From positions 186,001-250,000 of the forward strand of contig CP087563.1 of the NCBI GenBank assembly GCA_020974905.1: a stretch of DNA of 64,000 nt, given 5' to 3'. The notes beneath the pieces are model-generated. The model saw nothing but the letters and a program-made list of their open reading frames with translations. It did not search any database and had not been told where the DNA came from. The position numbers and the translations under genes were made by a program. Below, piece by piece: positions 38,505 through 46,569 of the stretch; the stretch's first letter is position 1, and the number at the start of each line of letters is the position of its first letter. This DNA is from Planctomycetes bacterium syqfu. Lineage in GTDB: Bacteria > Planctomycetota > Phycisphaerae > Phycisphaerales > Phycisphaeraceae.

Positions 38505-40340
38505 CTATTCCCCGGTGTTTGGGCTCATTACCACGCCGTTGGTCGCAAAGACTTCCGCTGACTCATCCGCTACCAGTAGCCGCTTCATGTACGAGCCGGG
38601 GTTCTGGACGGTGTTGTCCTTGAGCATGACTTTCTGTGACTGGCTGACCCAGAAGACGGCATCCGCCGGGACACCGAAGCGTGAACCATTGCCACCGGCT
38701 GCGATGTTGGGTGCGATGACTTTGTTGCCGGTGATGGCAACGTCGTATCCTGAAACCACCTGCACCGCAGTGCCAGTCGTCTTCTCGATGATGTTGTCCG
38801 CGATGACGATGTTACGTTGACCACCAGCAGGCATGGGGCGGTTGGCGCAGACACTGATCGCGCCAGCAAAAAAGTAACCGGGGTTGGCGATCATGCGATT
38901 GGCCTGAATCACGTGATTGCCTTTGATGATGACATCGCGCGAAAAGTCCGCTTCCATCCAGCCGGTGAGTTCGGGCGCCAGGACGATCCCGCTGGCAAAG
39001 CTGCGGTCCACCGTGTTGTTTTCAATCACCCCGTCACTGGCTTTGATCAGAATTCCACGTGCGCGGTTTAAGCCAATGTGATTCTTGCGAACCACAAAAC
39101 CCGAGCCGTTACGATCCGGGCAGGACACCAGGTCACCGGGTGAAACGGAAATAGGTTTATCCAGTATCAAGCGATAGGCATTGCTGACATACACATCTTT
39201 GCGATGCAATTTGAGATGAGCCTGTTCGTGTGTCTGGTTGATCTGATCTTCGGTGACATCCAGTTTTTCAATCCCCACCACGCGACTTTCCCCCAAGGGA
39301 ACACCCGTCTCACGACTCAAACCCAGTACACGATCACCCGGTTGAACATAAAGCTCCTGACGCTTGACGATGATGTCCATGCTTGGTTTGGCTGCGTCTG
39401 AACTACGACCCATCACCAACAGGAAATCACCGTTGATGGCAATCCCGTCATCACCCATCCGTTCAAACCGACAGTTTTCAACCACCGGGCCGACCTTGGC
39501 ATGCTTGGAGTGAAAACCATCCGCACGGCTGCTCATGAACCGTTCAACTGTCGCGCCTTGCGGTGTCGGCCCCGGCTTGATCACCAGACCGTCATAGCGA
39601 TTGGCAGAACAATTGCTTTCAAAAAATCCGAAGCAGGATGAGGTGAGTAATGTCACATTGCGCAGCGTGCAGTTGGAAGATTCGGTGAGAAAAATCGTAT
39701 GCGGGATATCGTCGCGACGATTGATCAGCGCATAATCACCCACGACCATGGCATCAATCATCGGGCGCTTTTGATCAATACGATAATGTCGGTCCCCAAG
39801 CTTTTCGAAGCTGCCGTTGTATCGGGACCATGTGTCTGCTTTGATGATCCTGGTAGTAGGATCAATCACGCTGCATACCAGCTTGAAATCCACATCAATC
39901 GGCGGATACCCATCGCATAATTGCACTTCGAAATACCGACGGTCTTCAGAAATGCTCGTGATCAAACCTTGGGTAAACGGCAGGGGATCGTAATCAATCG
40001 TCAAGCCCTGCAACGTCAGGTTTTCACAATTCTCAATTTGAATCGCGCGGTTTAAAGACGTGAGAATGAATAGAACATTATCAGCAATGATCGTTAAATC
40101 TTTGGCGTTGGCGATGGTGAGAAATGTTGATCGTGTTGGCACAGCCAAACGGTACACGCCCGGCTTGATGACCAGTTGCTTCTGGTGGGTTGCGATGGCA
40201 TGATTGATCTGTTGCTGCAGGTCCAATCGTGCTTGCTGCTCAGGCGAGGGAGTCTGACCATGCACTTGAGTGAAAAGCATCGCCATCAGTAGACAGCAGA
40301 ACATGAGCATATGGGGCAACCTGCGTTGGCAGTTGTTCAT
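38505..40340 (-). CDS. Secreted right-handed beta-helix protein, polysaccharide lyase-like
   Basis: About 611 residues with a signal peptide (cleavage near VHG). The mature protein has the repeating N-x-hydrophobic pattern of parallel beta-helices, with many short turns such as VVENCRFERMGDDGIAINGD and VIENNTVDRSFASGIV. Such proteins bind or cleave polysaccharides. It is the last gene of a three-gene set led by a GntR/LacI-type regulator, which fits carbohydrate-induced expression. Confidence 0.75.
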   Translation of the reverse strand: MNNCQRRLPHMLMFCCLLMAMLFTQVHGQTPSPEQQARLDLQQQINHAIATHQKQLVIKPGVYRLAVPTRSTFLTIANAKDLTIIADNVLFILTSLNRAIQIENCENLTLQGLTIDYDPLPFTQGLITSISEDRRYFEVQLCDGYPPIDVDFKLVCSVIDPTTRIIKADTWSRYNGSFEKLGDRHYRIDQKRPMIDAMVVGDYALINRRDDIPHTIFLTESSNCTLRNVTLLTSSCFGFFESNCSANRYDGLVIKPGPTPQGATVERFMSSRADGFHSKHAKVGPVVENCRFERMGDDGIAINGDFLLVMGRSSDAAKPSMDIIVKRQELYVQPGDRVLGLSRETGVPLGESRVVGIEKLDVTEDQINQTHEQAHLKLHRKDVYVSNAYRLILDKPISVSPGDLVSCPDRNGSGFVVRKNHIGLNRARGILIKASDGVIENNTVDRSFASGIVLAPELTGWMEADFSRDVIIKGNHVIQANRMIANPGYFFAGAISVCANRPMPAGGQRNIVIADNIIEKTTGTAVQVVSGYDVAITGNKVIAPNIAAGGNGSRFGVPADAVFWVSQSQKVMLKDNTVQNPGSYMKRLLVADESAEVFATNGVVMSPNTGE

Positions 40341-40390
40341 CACAATTCACTCCAATGAAATAATAACTCAGAACCAGTGAGACGGGGGGA

Positions 40391-41143
40391 TTACTTGCGG
40401 GCCCACCAGTTGGCACGCATCCCATTGAAATACAGTTCCGGGTCATAGCTGAGTTTGGGGTCACTATCAGTTGCATGTCCGTCGACAAAGAGGAACGAAG
40501 CGGTTTTGCCGTGTGGCTTTTTCCCGCTTTCGGTTTTAAAGAAATTCGAACCTGATCCATAGACACCCGGTGTTGTGCCGTACGCCGTGCCCCATTGTTG
40601 ATTGGTGCGGCCGAGTGTGGCATTACTGAATGATTCAGCAAGCAGTATGCAAGTGGATGTTCGCAGTACATCAGCAACACGGATTTTCATGTAGTTTGTG
40701 GACGAAGTGGAAATCACGCCATCGTTGCCAACATAGGCCGTGTTTGGATCGCGCGTCAGGTTGGCGGCATACGAACGCAGATGACGACCTGCCGCCAAAG
40801 TCACACTTGAGTTGTCCAACGGGCAATGCAGGATTGACAGTTCTTCATTGGGAACCGGGCCACCGGAATATGAAACATTGAAGCCTGGTGCGATGAGTAA
40901 ATCCCATTGGTTATAGCGATTCGTGGCACTATTCCAGTCGCGGTGAATGGGAAACAAGGTGTTGTTGTCAGATTGATACACACCAAAGCCAATCCCAAGT
41001 TGACGTTGATTGGCAAGGCATTGCATGCGACGACTCGCTTCGCGAGCTTTGCTCAAAGCGGGCAGGAGAATCGCAATGAGCAGCGAAATAATGCTGATGA
41101 CCACAAGCAGTTCGATGAGTGTGAATGCAGATTTTCGTGACAT
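40391..41143 (-). CDS. Type II secretion-like pseudopilin, DUF1559-related
   Basis: 250 residues starting [20 protein letters not shown], a classic prepilin cleavage and methylation segment (cleavage before F7). The C-terminal [11 protein letters not shown] is the H-X9-DG-like ending found in large numbers in planctomycetes and Lentisphaerae. AAGGAG precedes the ATG. Probably a surface or secretion-associated pseudopilin serving the adjacent polysaccharide locus. Confidence 0.85.
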   Translation of the reverse strand: MSRKSAFTLIELLVVISIISLLIAILLPALSKAREASRRMQCLANQRQLGIGFGVYQSDNNTLFPIHRDWNSATNRYNQWDLLIAPGFNVSYSGGPVPNEELSILHCPLDNSSVTLAAGRHLRSYAANLTRDPNTAYVGNDGVISTSSTNYMKIRVADVLRTSTCILLAESFSNATLGRTNQQWGTAYGTTPGVYGSGSNFFKTESGKKPHGKTASFLFVDGHATDSDPKLSYDPELYFNGMRANWWARK

Positions 41144-41160
41144 GTGAAACTCCTTGTACA

Positions 41161-42267
41161 TCAGATACCTTGCGGGTGATTGGATTGACGCTTGGCAATC
41201 ACGCTTTCACGCTGAACAATCTGGCAGGGCAATGCAATTTTCCTGGCAGGTGTTGTCGGATCATCAAGCTGACCTTCAATCAAATCCAGCACGCTGTGTG
41301 CATAGTCATTGACGTTGGTCTGAAGGGCGGTCAAAGGTGGATTCAGGTAGGGGATAATCAACGATTCGCCTGCATAAGTCACCAGACTCACATCATCGGG
41401 GACCCGCCAATTGCCCACGTCTTTGAGCGCTTTCATCACAGCCAAAGCCCCTGTCCATGCAACGCAGAAAACCGCGGTAAACTTCGGGCGTTTGGGACTG
41501 ATCAGAAACTCGCAGAAACTTTCGTAAGTCATCGCAATGCTGTCTTCGCCATGACGAATACGACAATCCAAAATCAAATCGTCAGCGTTGGTTTGGCCTT
41601 GAATCAGCATTTCATCACGCGCGCCTTGAGCCCGTTGAACAATCGACTGTGCACGCGGTTCACTGATGACGGTGAGAATCTGCTCGTGGCCTTGGGATAT
41701 CAGATGTTCAACAGCCATCCGACCGATGGCAATGTTGTCCGTACCCACGCCCGAAATCTCCGGATCGTCAGGCACCTGGATCACTGTCACAACCGGTCGA
41801 TTCGGGCGACGCAAAACGTTCATCAAATGATCCGGGATATTAACCATCGAGGTCATCAAAATGCCCGCATCACGATTGCCAATCGCGCGGTTGAGTTCCA
41901 GTTCATGCATCTCGCTATGACTTGCATCAACCTCCAACTGCCACCCACGCCGCGTGCAGTCGGTGACCATCGCACGTTGCAACGCATCGTAATCCGGTGA
42001 GGACCATGAAGGGCGAACCAGCACCACACGCTGGGCAGCCTTGGGTGGCATCTCCGAAACCACCAGGCGATTCCGACCATCCGGCCGACGAATCAAACCT
42101 TCTTCCTGTAATGTCGACAACGCCTGCGAGATCGTCGCCTGCGAAGCATTGAACCGTTTCTTAAGTTCATTGACCGTTGGCACGAACGTACCGGGTTCCT
42201 TCAAACGCAACTCCTGTCGGAGTGTCCGCATCACATGAAAATGTCGTGTTGCAGTGAGTGGTTTGGC
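41161..42267 (-). CDS. GntR-type HTH / LacI-type sensor transcription regulator
   Basis: 368 residues. Residues 1-75 are a winged-helix GntR domain ([33 protein letters not shown]). The rest is a periplasmic-binding-protein-like sensor as in LacI/AraR regulators ([21 protein letters not shown], then [12 protein letters not shown]). It probably represses the pseudopilin and beta-helix genes and itself, responding to a sugar. The tandem palindromes upstream are candidate operators. Confidence 0.85.
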   Translation of the reverse strand, partial: AKPLTATRHFHVMRTLRQELRLKEPGTFVPTVNELKKRFNASQATISQALSTLQEEGLIRRPDGRNRLVVSEMPPKAAQRVVLVRPSWSSPDYDALQRAMVTDCTRRGWQLEVDASHSEMHELELNRAIGNRDAGILMTSMVNIPDHLMNVLRRPNRPVVTVIQVPDDPEISGVGTDNIAIGRMAVEHLISQGHEQILTVISEPRAQSIVQRAQGARDEMLIQGQTNADDLILDCRIRHGEDSIAMTYESFCEFLISPKRPKFTAVFCVAWTGALAVMKALKDVGNWRVPDDVSLVTYAGESLIIPYLNPPLTALQTNVNDYAHSVLDLIEGQLDDPTTPARKIALPCQIVQRESVIAKRQSNHPQGI

Positions 42268-42335
42268 CATGATCGAATCCTTCGGTTCATGATGCTCCAA
42301 TGAATCCTTGGATGCATCACAATAAAAGGCAATGT

Positions 42336-42389
42336 ATATCGATATAAAATTTCACAAGGATGGATATCTTGATAAATTCATATCGATAT
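42336..42389. promoter_or_regulatory. Two ATATCGATAT palindromes, candidate operators
   Basis: Perfect copies at 42336-42345 and 42380-42389, both followed by AA, 44 bp apart centre to centre (about four helical turns). They lie about 70-120 bp upstream of the regulator start, as expected for autoregulation by a dimeric GntR/LacI-type protein. Confidence 0.55.
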
Positions 42390-42399
42390 AAGTTTAGAC

Positions 42400-42880
42400 C
42401 GCCAAAATTGTAAATCAAGCGAAATGAAGGAAAATTCTGCTGTGTTATCTATCAGTCATACCAATCCCGCTAAAAACACGTGCGATGCATTACATAGCCC
42501 GGTCATCTTGGACGGGTCTCAAACACAACAAATCAGCTGCAACGAACCACTGGTGCAGGTGCCTTGATGCGTCTTCTGGCATCGCATTGACATGTGGTGC
42601 TAATTGAGACACACGCGCCTCAATGGATTGGGTGTCAGACGTTGAACCGTCAATCCTTTTTGTGAAAACATGTTGATGCGACACAACGAAAGTTCTGAAA
42701 GACTTAAACGCATCGATTGTGACATTAAAGACTTTGCATCGAATGGAATAGCCACGTAAAATTCGACTCTGAAAAACACCGGCGGACAGGCCGCTGGGCA
42801 GCTTTGACAAGTCAAGATTTCGATCCTGATAACAAGGGAAAGACAGCCACAAGACCGCCCTGCTTGTTTATTTTAGTGAG
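42400..42880. other. Intergenic region left of the proviruses
   Basis: Contains fragments of family B repeat (about 42459-42486) and the AGCCCGGTCATC palindrome (about 42496). A 120-residue open frame on the minus strand (42490-42852) has no family features and overlaps the repeats, so I do not call it. Confidence 0.4.
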
Positions 42881-42907
42881 TTGAACATAACGTATATTAA
42901 CTCTTTA
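42880..42907 (+). other. dif-like attachment site 1 (left end of provirus 1)
   Basis: Left arm GTTGAACATAA, centre CGTATA (42891-42896), right arm TTAACTCTTTA. The arm-6-arm layout and the CATAA-N6-TTA pattern match bacterial dif sites (E. coli: CATAA TGTATA TTATG). By its position the left arm should be the host's. Confidence 0.6.
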
Positions 42908-42917
42908 TAAAATAAGG

Positions 42918-42948
42918 GTTTACGTAACATTGTAAAATGTATAATTGG
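42918..42948 (-). other. Inverted second dif-like sequence in provirus 1
   Basis: Read on the minus strand it gives CCAATTATACAT (42948-42937), then TTTTACAATG, then TTACGTAAACC. The first 12 bases are identical to those at 52676-52687, so in the circular form the two form a perfect 12-bp inverted repeat with a 48-nt loop. This resembles attP1/attP2 of CTX phage. Confidence 0.45.
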
Positions 42949-42951
42949 AAA

Positions 42952-42980
42952 TTGACACCCATCTTAACCGTCTGTAATCT
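42952..42980 (+). promoter_or_regulatory. Early promoter of provirus 1
   Basis: TTGACA (42952-42957), 17-bp spacer, TAATCT (42975-42980). Provirus 2 has the matching TTGACG-17-TAATGT at the same place, and both are followed by GTCCAATAA and then the same hairpin. Confidence 0.7.
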
Positions 42981-43000
42981 CTAGTCCAATAAATGAAAAC

Positions 43001-43031
43001 GGCTCAGCGGATGTTGACGCATCCCTGAGCC
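43001..43031 (+). promoter_or_regulatory. Conserved leader hairpin H1, possible replication origin
   Basis: GGCTCAG-c-GGATG ... CATCC-CTGAGCC, a long near-perfect stem just after the predicted transcription start. The same hairpin lies at 63710-63741 in provirus 2. It could be an RNA leader element, a terminator of incoming transcription on the other strand, or the Rep nicking hairpin. Confidence 0.6.
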
Positions 43032-43088
43032 AGAGCCGGTGCTTGTTGTTTCTGTAGGAAACCAGCTATGACAGATGTTACTAAACTC

Positions 43089-43125
43089 ACAGCCTGCGTC
43101 AAGTTTTTGGACGTAGGCTGTTTTT
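43089..43125 (+). terminator. Leader terminator/attenuator hairpin H2 of provirus 1
   Basis: ACAGCCT-g-CGTC and GACG-t-AGGCTGT form a stem with loop AAGTTTTTG, followed by TTTT. It sits inside the early leader, upstream of the first gene. Provirus 2 has the equivalent at 63621-63651. It may attenuate early transcription or end transcription that has travelled round the circular genome. Confidence 0.65.
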
Positions 43126-43160
43126 CGTTAATGCGTCTGTAATCGGGCAAACAAGGCGAC

Positions 43161-43181
43161 CGGCTCCACGGATTGGAGCCG
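43161..43181 (+). promoter_or_regulatory. Hairpin presenting the ribosome-binding site (H3), provirus 1
   Basis: CGGCTCCA and TGGAGCCG form a perfect 8-bp stem with loop CGGAT, ending 4 nt before the start codon. In provirus 2 a different stem (GCTGCCA/TGGCAGC) encloses AGGA. Conserved structure with changed sequence indicates selection on the RNA fold. Confidence 0.65.
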
Positions 43182-43185
43182 TTGA

Positions 43186-43737
43186 ATGCAGCAAGGATGT
43201 TTCGTAATACCGGGCGACCGGGTTCGAGTTTTTACATGCTATCGACGGCGTGACGGGCAGGGCGTTTATCAAGGCGGCTTTGGTCGCTTTCCCGGTATCG
43301 TGCGTCGTGTCGATCCCCATAACCGCAAAATTGCGGTGTTGGTCATCCTGCCAGACAAGTCAGAACGCGAAGAAATTCACAGCGAAGTAACACGAGCCGG
43401 ACGGCTAAAGCGTGTCGCTATCCAGTGGCCGCATGGTGTCGAATACGAGTACCGGCGGGAAATCATCAAACAAGTTGAAACGGTCTATTTGCAAGGCCGG
43501 TGCGTGTGCATCGAGCCGGGCGATATCACATTACCCAAGCAACGGAAGGCGAACAATGGGAGCAATCAGACAGGGGCAAGGACAGCGGGGCGGCATGTCT
43601 GCGGAAGTGCTGGACGTGTTACAGGGCGACGGTGCGGAATGGACACCGTGTCCAAGCGTGGGCAAAGAGGTAACGCGAGCCGACAAAATCGCAGAACTCA
43701 AGCGCAAGGTGGTCAACGGTTATCCGGTGTTGCTTGA
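43186..43737 (+). CDS. Provirus 1 early protein with KOW/SH3-like N-terminal part
   Basis: 183 residues. The N-terminal half (IPGDRVRVFTC...FPGIVRRVDPHNRKIAVLVIL) has the turn-and-strand pattern of KOW/SH3-like barrels. The homologue in provirus 2 is 203 residues and shares PGDRVRVFTC, TRAGR and REIIK. The basic C-terminal tail overlaps the next gene by 182 nt in another frame; provirus 2 keeps a similar overlap (176 nt). First gene after the leader; a nucleic-acid-binding or antitermination role is a guess. Confidence 0.6.
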   Translation: MQQGCFVIPGDRVRVFTCYRRRDGQGVYQGGFGRFPGIVRRVDPHNRKIAVLVILPDKSEREEIHSEVTRAGRLKRVAIQWPHGVEYEYRREIIKQVETVYLQGRCVCIEPGDITLPKQRKANNGSNQTGARTAGRHVCGSAGRVTGRRCGMDTVSKRGQRGNASRQNRRTQAQGGQRLSGVA

Positions 43738-44083
43738 GACGTTGAAGGATTGTCGCGTCATGCGTCTGCGTGATGACGTTCCGGCTGGATCGCTTGCATA
43801 TCTTGCGTATGAATCGCAGATCGACGGTGACACCTATTACCGTCAATGCGAAGTGTTGCAGGTCGGTAAACATTTCTGTCAGTTGTTCATGAATGATACC
43901 GGTGAAAAGCTTGATGGTGTCATGCGTGAAAGCGTTCATTTGTTATTGGCTGGCCGTGGGCGTGTCGAGGTTGCCCGGTGCATCACGTGCGGCGGTGACA
44001 TCTCAAGCAAGCGTGCAGGTTCCAAGTATTGCAATGACGCATGTCGTATGCGTGATTCGAGAGCAAGGCGGGGAGGGCGTTGA
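43556..44083 (+). CDS. Provirus 1 early zinc-finger protein
   Basis: 175 residues starting MGAIRQGQGQ with GGAAGG upstream. The middle contains SLAYLAYESQIDGDTYYRQCEVL; the C terminus is a four-cysteine zinc motif (CITCGGDISSKRAGSKYCNDAC). The provirus 2 homologue (158 residues) keeps both parts (ALAYVSWINHTDGDEYWRLCRIL; CVTCGREIKGRSARSIYC). A DNA- or RNA-binding early protein; exact role unknown. Confidence 0.65.
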   Translation: MGAIRQGQGQRGGMSAEVLDVLQGDGAEWTPCPSVGKEVTRADKIAELKRKVVNGYPVLLETLKDCRVMRLRDDVPAGSLAYLAYESQIDGDTYYRQCEVLQVGKHFCQLFMNDTGEKLDGVMRESVHLLLAGRGRVEVARCITCGGDISSKRAGSKYCNDACRMRDSRARRGGR

Positions 44084-44233
44084 ATGAATTGGTTTGAGTT
44101 GATGTTGTGGGTAATTCTTTTTGTCGAAATCATATCGATGGAAAGAGAGTTGGCCGTCATCCGAAGGAATCAAGGGGATAGGCCGGTTGTGTTTGATCAG
44201 TGGGGAAAGAGAGGGAGTAAAGATGTCGATTGA
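44084..44233 (+). CDS. Provirus 1 small membrane protein
   Basis: 49 residues (MNWFELMLWVILFVEIIS...) with one N-terminal membrane segment and a charged tail. It begins directly after the preceding stop and overlaps the next start by 11 nt. No counterpart seen in provirus 2. Confidence 0.5.
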   Translation: MNWFELMLWVILFVEIISMERELAVIRRNQGDRPVVFDQWGKRGSKDVD

Positions 44234-44429
44234 AGGGATCAATTGTCGTGTTGCTCATTGTCGCGGTGCGTTGTGGGTGATTCATGCCGTGTTGGTGGAT
44301 GTGTCTGGTGAGTTGGACGAGATCGGCGGGCAGGCCAAGCGAATTGAACGGGTCGAAAAGTTGCGGATTGAACTGTCAAAACTGCGTGACGATCTGCTGA
44401 AGATCGAAACCGAAAAACTACTTGGATAA
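44223..44429 (+). CDS. Provirus 1 small helical protein
   Basis: 68 residues starting MSIEGINCRVAHCRGALW, with GGGAG before the ATG and a coiled C-terminal half ending EKLLG. The 64-residue protein of provirus 2 at 62466-62660 has the same layout (KCALWSLKEAEKSL...EKLLR). Function unknown. Confidence 0.55.
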   Translation: MSIEGINCRVAHCRGALWVIHAVLVDVSGELDEIGGQAKRIERVEKLRIELSKLRDDLLKIETEKLLG

Positions 44430-44441
44430 AGGGGAAAACTG
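44410..44441 (+). repeat. Cassette-junction repeat (copy in provirus 1)
   Basis: CCGAAAAACTACTTGGATAA followed by AGGGGAAAACTG up to the next ATG. Near-identical segments occur twice in provirus 2 (62056-62087 and 62455-62484), flanking a 366-bp gene. They encode the EKLL end plus a ribosome-binding site. Confidence 0.7.
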
Positions 44442-44639
44442 ATGCGAGTAAGAACAATATTTCGTTTTGGATTTGGTGCAGGTTTGTTCCTGGGGTTGCT
44501 TTTGCCTGATGAATTGAAAGTCAAGTTGGCACGCTCGGCGGCGGCTGTGTTGGAGGAAGCGAACCGGCAAAAGCGTATGAAGCTGATCGAAACAAAACGG
44601 GAAAGCGAGGATGGGAATGAGGCTGAGAAAAAGGTGTGA
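44442..44639 (+). CDS. Provirus 1 small membrane protein
   Basis: 65 residues: basic start MRVRTIFRF, glycine-rich membrane segment FGAGLFLGLLLP, then a charged helix ending EAEKKV. Strong ribosome-binding site (AAAGGGG). No provirus 2 counterpart. Confidence 0.5.
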   Translation: MRVRTIFRFGFGAGLFLGLLLPDELKVKLARSAAAVLEEANRQKRMKLIETKRESEDGNEAEKKV

Positions 44640-44841
44640 AGGTTTTGATTTGTCATGGGCAGAGATGGAATGCGGGGATGCGGTGTCCAAGCTTGAGGAA
44701 GCGGTTAAACGGCTCTACGGCGTTGATCGGAAGTTTGCAAGGCGTGCCCATGTGCGACTGAGACAGGTCAGGCGATTGTACGGTGAGATACGAAGCTTGC
44801 GGACTGACAGGATGGTTAACGGAAAACGAAAGCGACGGTGA
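44617..44841 (+). CDS. Provirus 1 small basic protein
   Basis: 74 residues starting MRLRKRCEGFDLSWAEM, rich in R and K, helical. The ATG at 44617 has GAGG six bases upstream; another ATG at 44611 lacks spacing. It overlaps the previous gene by 23 nt. Possibly nucleic-acid binding. Confidence 0.45.
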   Translation: MRLRKRCEGFDLSWAEMECGDAVSKLEEAVKRLYGVDRKFARRAHVRLRQVRRLYGEIRSLRTDRMVNGKRKRR

Positions 44842-44844
44842 GTG

Positions 44845-45051
44845 ATGAAATATAGTGATTGGTTATTTGGTTTTGGTGTCACGTGGATTTTTTTGGCCTA
44901 CATCAGGAAGGCACGCGAGTGTCAGCGTCTGTCGCTTGCGGTGTGCCATGAGGTTAGAAAGCGTGTGAATGCTGAATTTGAGTTGAAAGAGTTCAAGCGT
45001 ATCAGGAAGCAATGGGAGGATGTCAAGGATGACAAGCAAGGCGACGATTGA
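44845..45051 (+). CDS. Provirus 1 small membrane protein
   Basis: 68 residues, MKYSDWLFGFGVTWIFLAYI and then a long charged helix ending in DDKQGDD. Overlaps the rep start by 23 nt, suggesting translational coupling. In provirus 2 an unrelated zinc-ribbon gene holds this position. Confidence 0.5.
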   Translation: MKYSDWLFGFGVTWIFLAYIRKARECQRLSLAVCHEVRKRVNAEFELKEFKRIRKQWEDVKDDKQGDD

Positions 45052-46456
45052 TCGAGAAAAAAATGGGGGGCTGATTGACTATCAGCCCCCCTGCAAACCG
45101 GCATCGGGCTTTGCAGGTGGGGCGATCTTGGCGGATGACTCACCAGCTAAAGTCCTTTGTTCCGGGATTGACACGCTATACCTTACCGTTGATGTCGAAT
45201 GGATACCAACGGCTGCAAAGCCGGGCGGTGAGCAGACAACGCAATGGTTCAAGCGACTGCACGACGATAAGCGACGGGCAGCCAATGAACACGGTAACGT
45301 GTTCCCCGACGTGTTGCGTGTCGATGACTTCCCAGCGTGGCAATTCAACGTGTCCAGCTACGGCATGGGCGGTTATTCGTTCATGCTTGCAAGTCGCTTC
45401 ATGACGTGGAAGCTTGGCGACTGGATGCAGCCGTCAAGCCGTCCGTCGATCCTGATTGAGTTTCGTTCTGAAACACTATGGACGTTTGGCGTGTTGGAGT
45501 GCATGCGGTGGACAAGGTTGCTTATTGAAGCGATGGGAGGCATCGTCAAGACAATGAAACCTTCCCGCGTCGATATGTGCGTTGATGTCTTGATCCGTGC
45601 AGATGATTGGTGTACCGGGATCACCGAGAAAACAGTCACGCGAACGCGGGATTTTCAGGTTTACATGCAGCATCGACAATTAACCGGGCTTGGATTCGGT
45701 GGCAAGTCTGCAAAGATCAAATGTCGCATGTATGACAAGCCAAAAGAGATTGCCAGGGCGAGTGGAAAATATTGGATGTATGACGTTTGGGGCATCCGCC
45801 AGGACGAATTGACCGACGATTACCGTATTATCCGCGTCGAATTTCAGTTGATGCGTGAAAAAATCAAAGAGTTGGGCATGGACAACATGGTAGACCTGCG
45901 CAATAAGCAGGATCAATGCTGGTCTTATCTGACTCGAAAATGGTTGTTGGTTGTAACGCGGGTTGATAAACGCGACCGTCGATCCGATGCAGCATGGTGG
46001 AAAGCCGTGCAACGCGGTTATCGTGGTTCTCAATTGGCTTGTCCATTGATCCCGGCAAAGGCCGTCAAGCGGGACGTGAGACAGCTAAAAGCACAATTTG
46101 ACGGCATGCTTGTATCAATCCTTGCGTGTCATCAAACAGATATTGAGGACGGGCAACCGATCACCATGCGTGAGGCGTTACGGTGGGTTGCCGAGAATTT
46201 TCGCAAAGGTCTGGACGATGATATCTCAGACTTGGTTAAGGGCCGACTCGCCAAGTACGCACGGGCTGAAATGAAGATTCAGGAAGCGATGAATCATCAG
46301 GCATACAGGCCTGTACAGATTCAACGGGATAGTCCAGAGATTCCGCCAATAGAGCCAATGACGGCTGATCAGCTTTATTTGGAATTGATGCAGAAGATCG
46401 ACGAGACTTCAGGACGGCTAGAAGTCCCAGACCGACCGTCAGGGTCGGGAAAATAA
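45029..46456 (+). CDS. Provirus 1 replication initiation protein (Rep_trans-like)
   Basis: 475 residues. Segments match rolling-circle initiators of the Rep_trans family (CTX RstA, Tn916-type): GIDTLYLTVDVEW, KPSRVDMCVDVL (about residue 180), KIKCRMYDKPKEI (about 230) and IIRVEFQLMREKI (about 270). It should nick the origin and start circular replication. The provirus 2 protein (463 residues) shares YQPPCK, GIDTLY, KPSRVDMCVDV, CRMYDKP and RVEFQ. The last 221 nt are overlapped on the other strand. Confidence 0.78.
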   Translation: MTSKATIDREKNGGLIDYQPPCKPASGFAGGAILADDSPAKVLCSGIDTLYLTVDVEWIPTAAKPGGEQTTQWFKRLHDDKRRAANEHGNVFPDVLRVDDFPAWQFNVSSYGMGGYSFMLASRFMTWKLGDWMQPSSRPSILIEFRSETLWTFGVLECMRWTRLLIEAMGGIVKTMKPSRVDMCVDVLIRADDWCTGITEKTVTRTRDFQVYMQHRQLTGLGFGGKSAKIKCRMYDKPKEIARASGKYWMYDVWGIRQDELTDDYRIIRVEFQLMREKIKELGMDNMVDLRNKQDQCWSYLTRKWLLVVTRVDKRDRRSDAAWWKAVQRGYRGSQLACPLIPAKAVKRDVRQLKAQFDGMLVSILACHQTDIEDGQPITMREALRWVAENFRKGLDDDISDLVKGRLAKYARAEMKIQEAMNHQAYRPVQIQRDSPEIPPIEPMTADQLYLELMQKIDETSGRLEVPDRPSGSGK

Positions 46457-46535
46457 CGGTAGCACACAGACAAGCAACGGTGACGATGACGGTGATAACG
46501 GTGATTTTCACGGTGGTGATGACGATGTTTTGCAT
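46236..46535 (-). CDS. Provirus 1 antisense membrane protein overlapping rep
   Basis: 99 residues starting MQNIVITTVKITVITVIVTV, with GAAAGGA upstream. It has one long membrane segment then a hydrophilic tail. It starts in the divergent control region and runs convergently into rep, overlapping it by 221 nt. Provirus 2 has the same arrangement (60093-60431, AGGAGGT before GTG, 218-nt overlap) with a similar N terminus (KITVYTVATVAITVTV). A lysis or superinfection-exclusion role is possible. Confidence 0.6.
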   Translation of the reverse strand: MQNIVITTVKITVITVIVTVACLCATVIFPTLTVGLGLLAVLKSRRSSASIPNKADQPSLALLAESLDYPVESVQACMPDDSSLPESSFQPVRTWRVGP

Positions 46536-46569
46536 GATTGAGAATCCTTTCACGGTCAATGGTAACGGT

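Noticed and set aside
42490-42852. 120-residue minus-strand open frame left of provirus 1
   Set aside because: Overlaps repeat fragments and lacks a ribosome-binding site or recognisable domain.
43068-43141. 24-codon leader peptide overlapping hairpin H2
   Set aside because: The frame is not conserved as peptide in provirus 2, and it has a weak ribosome-binding site.
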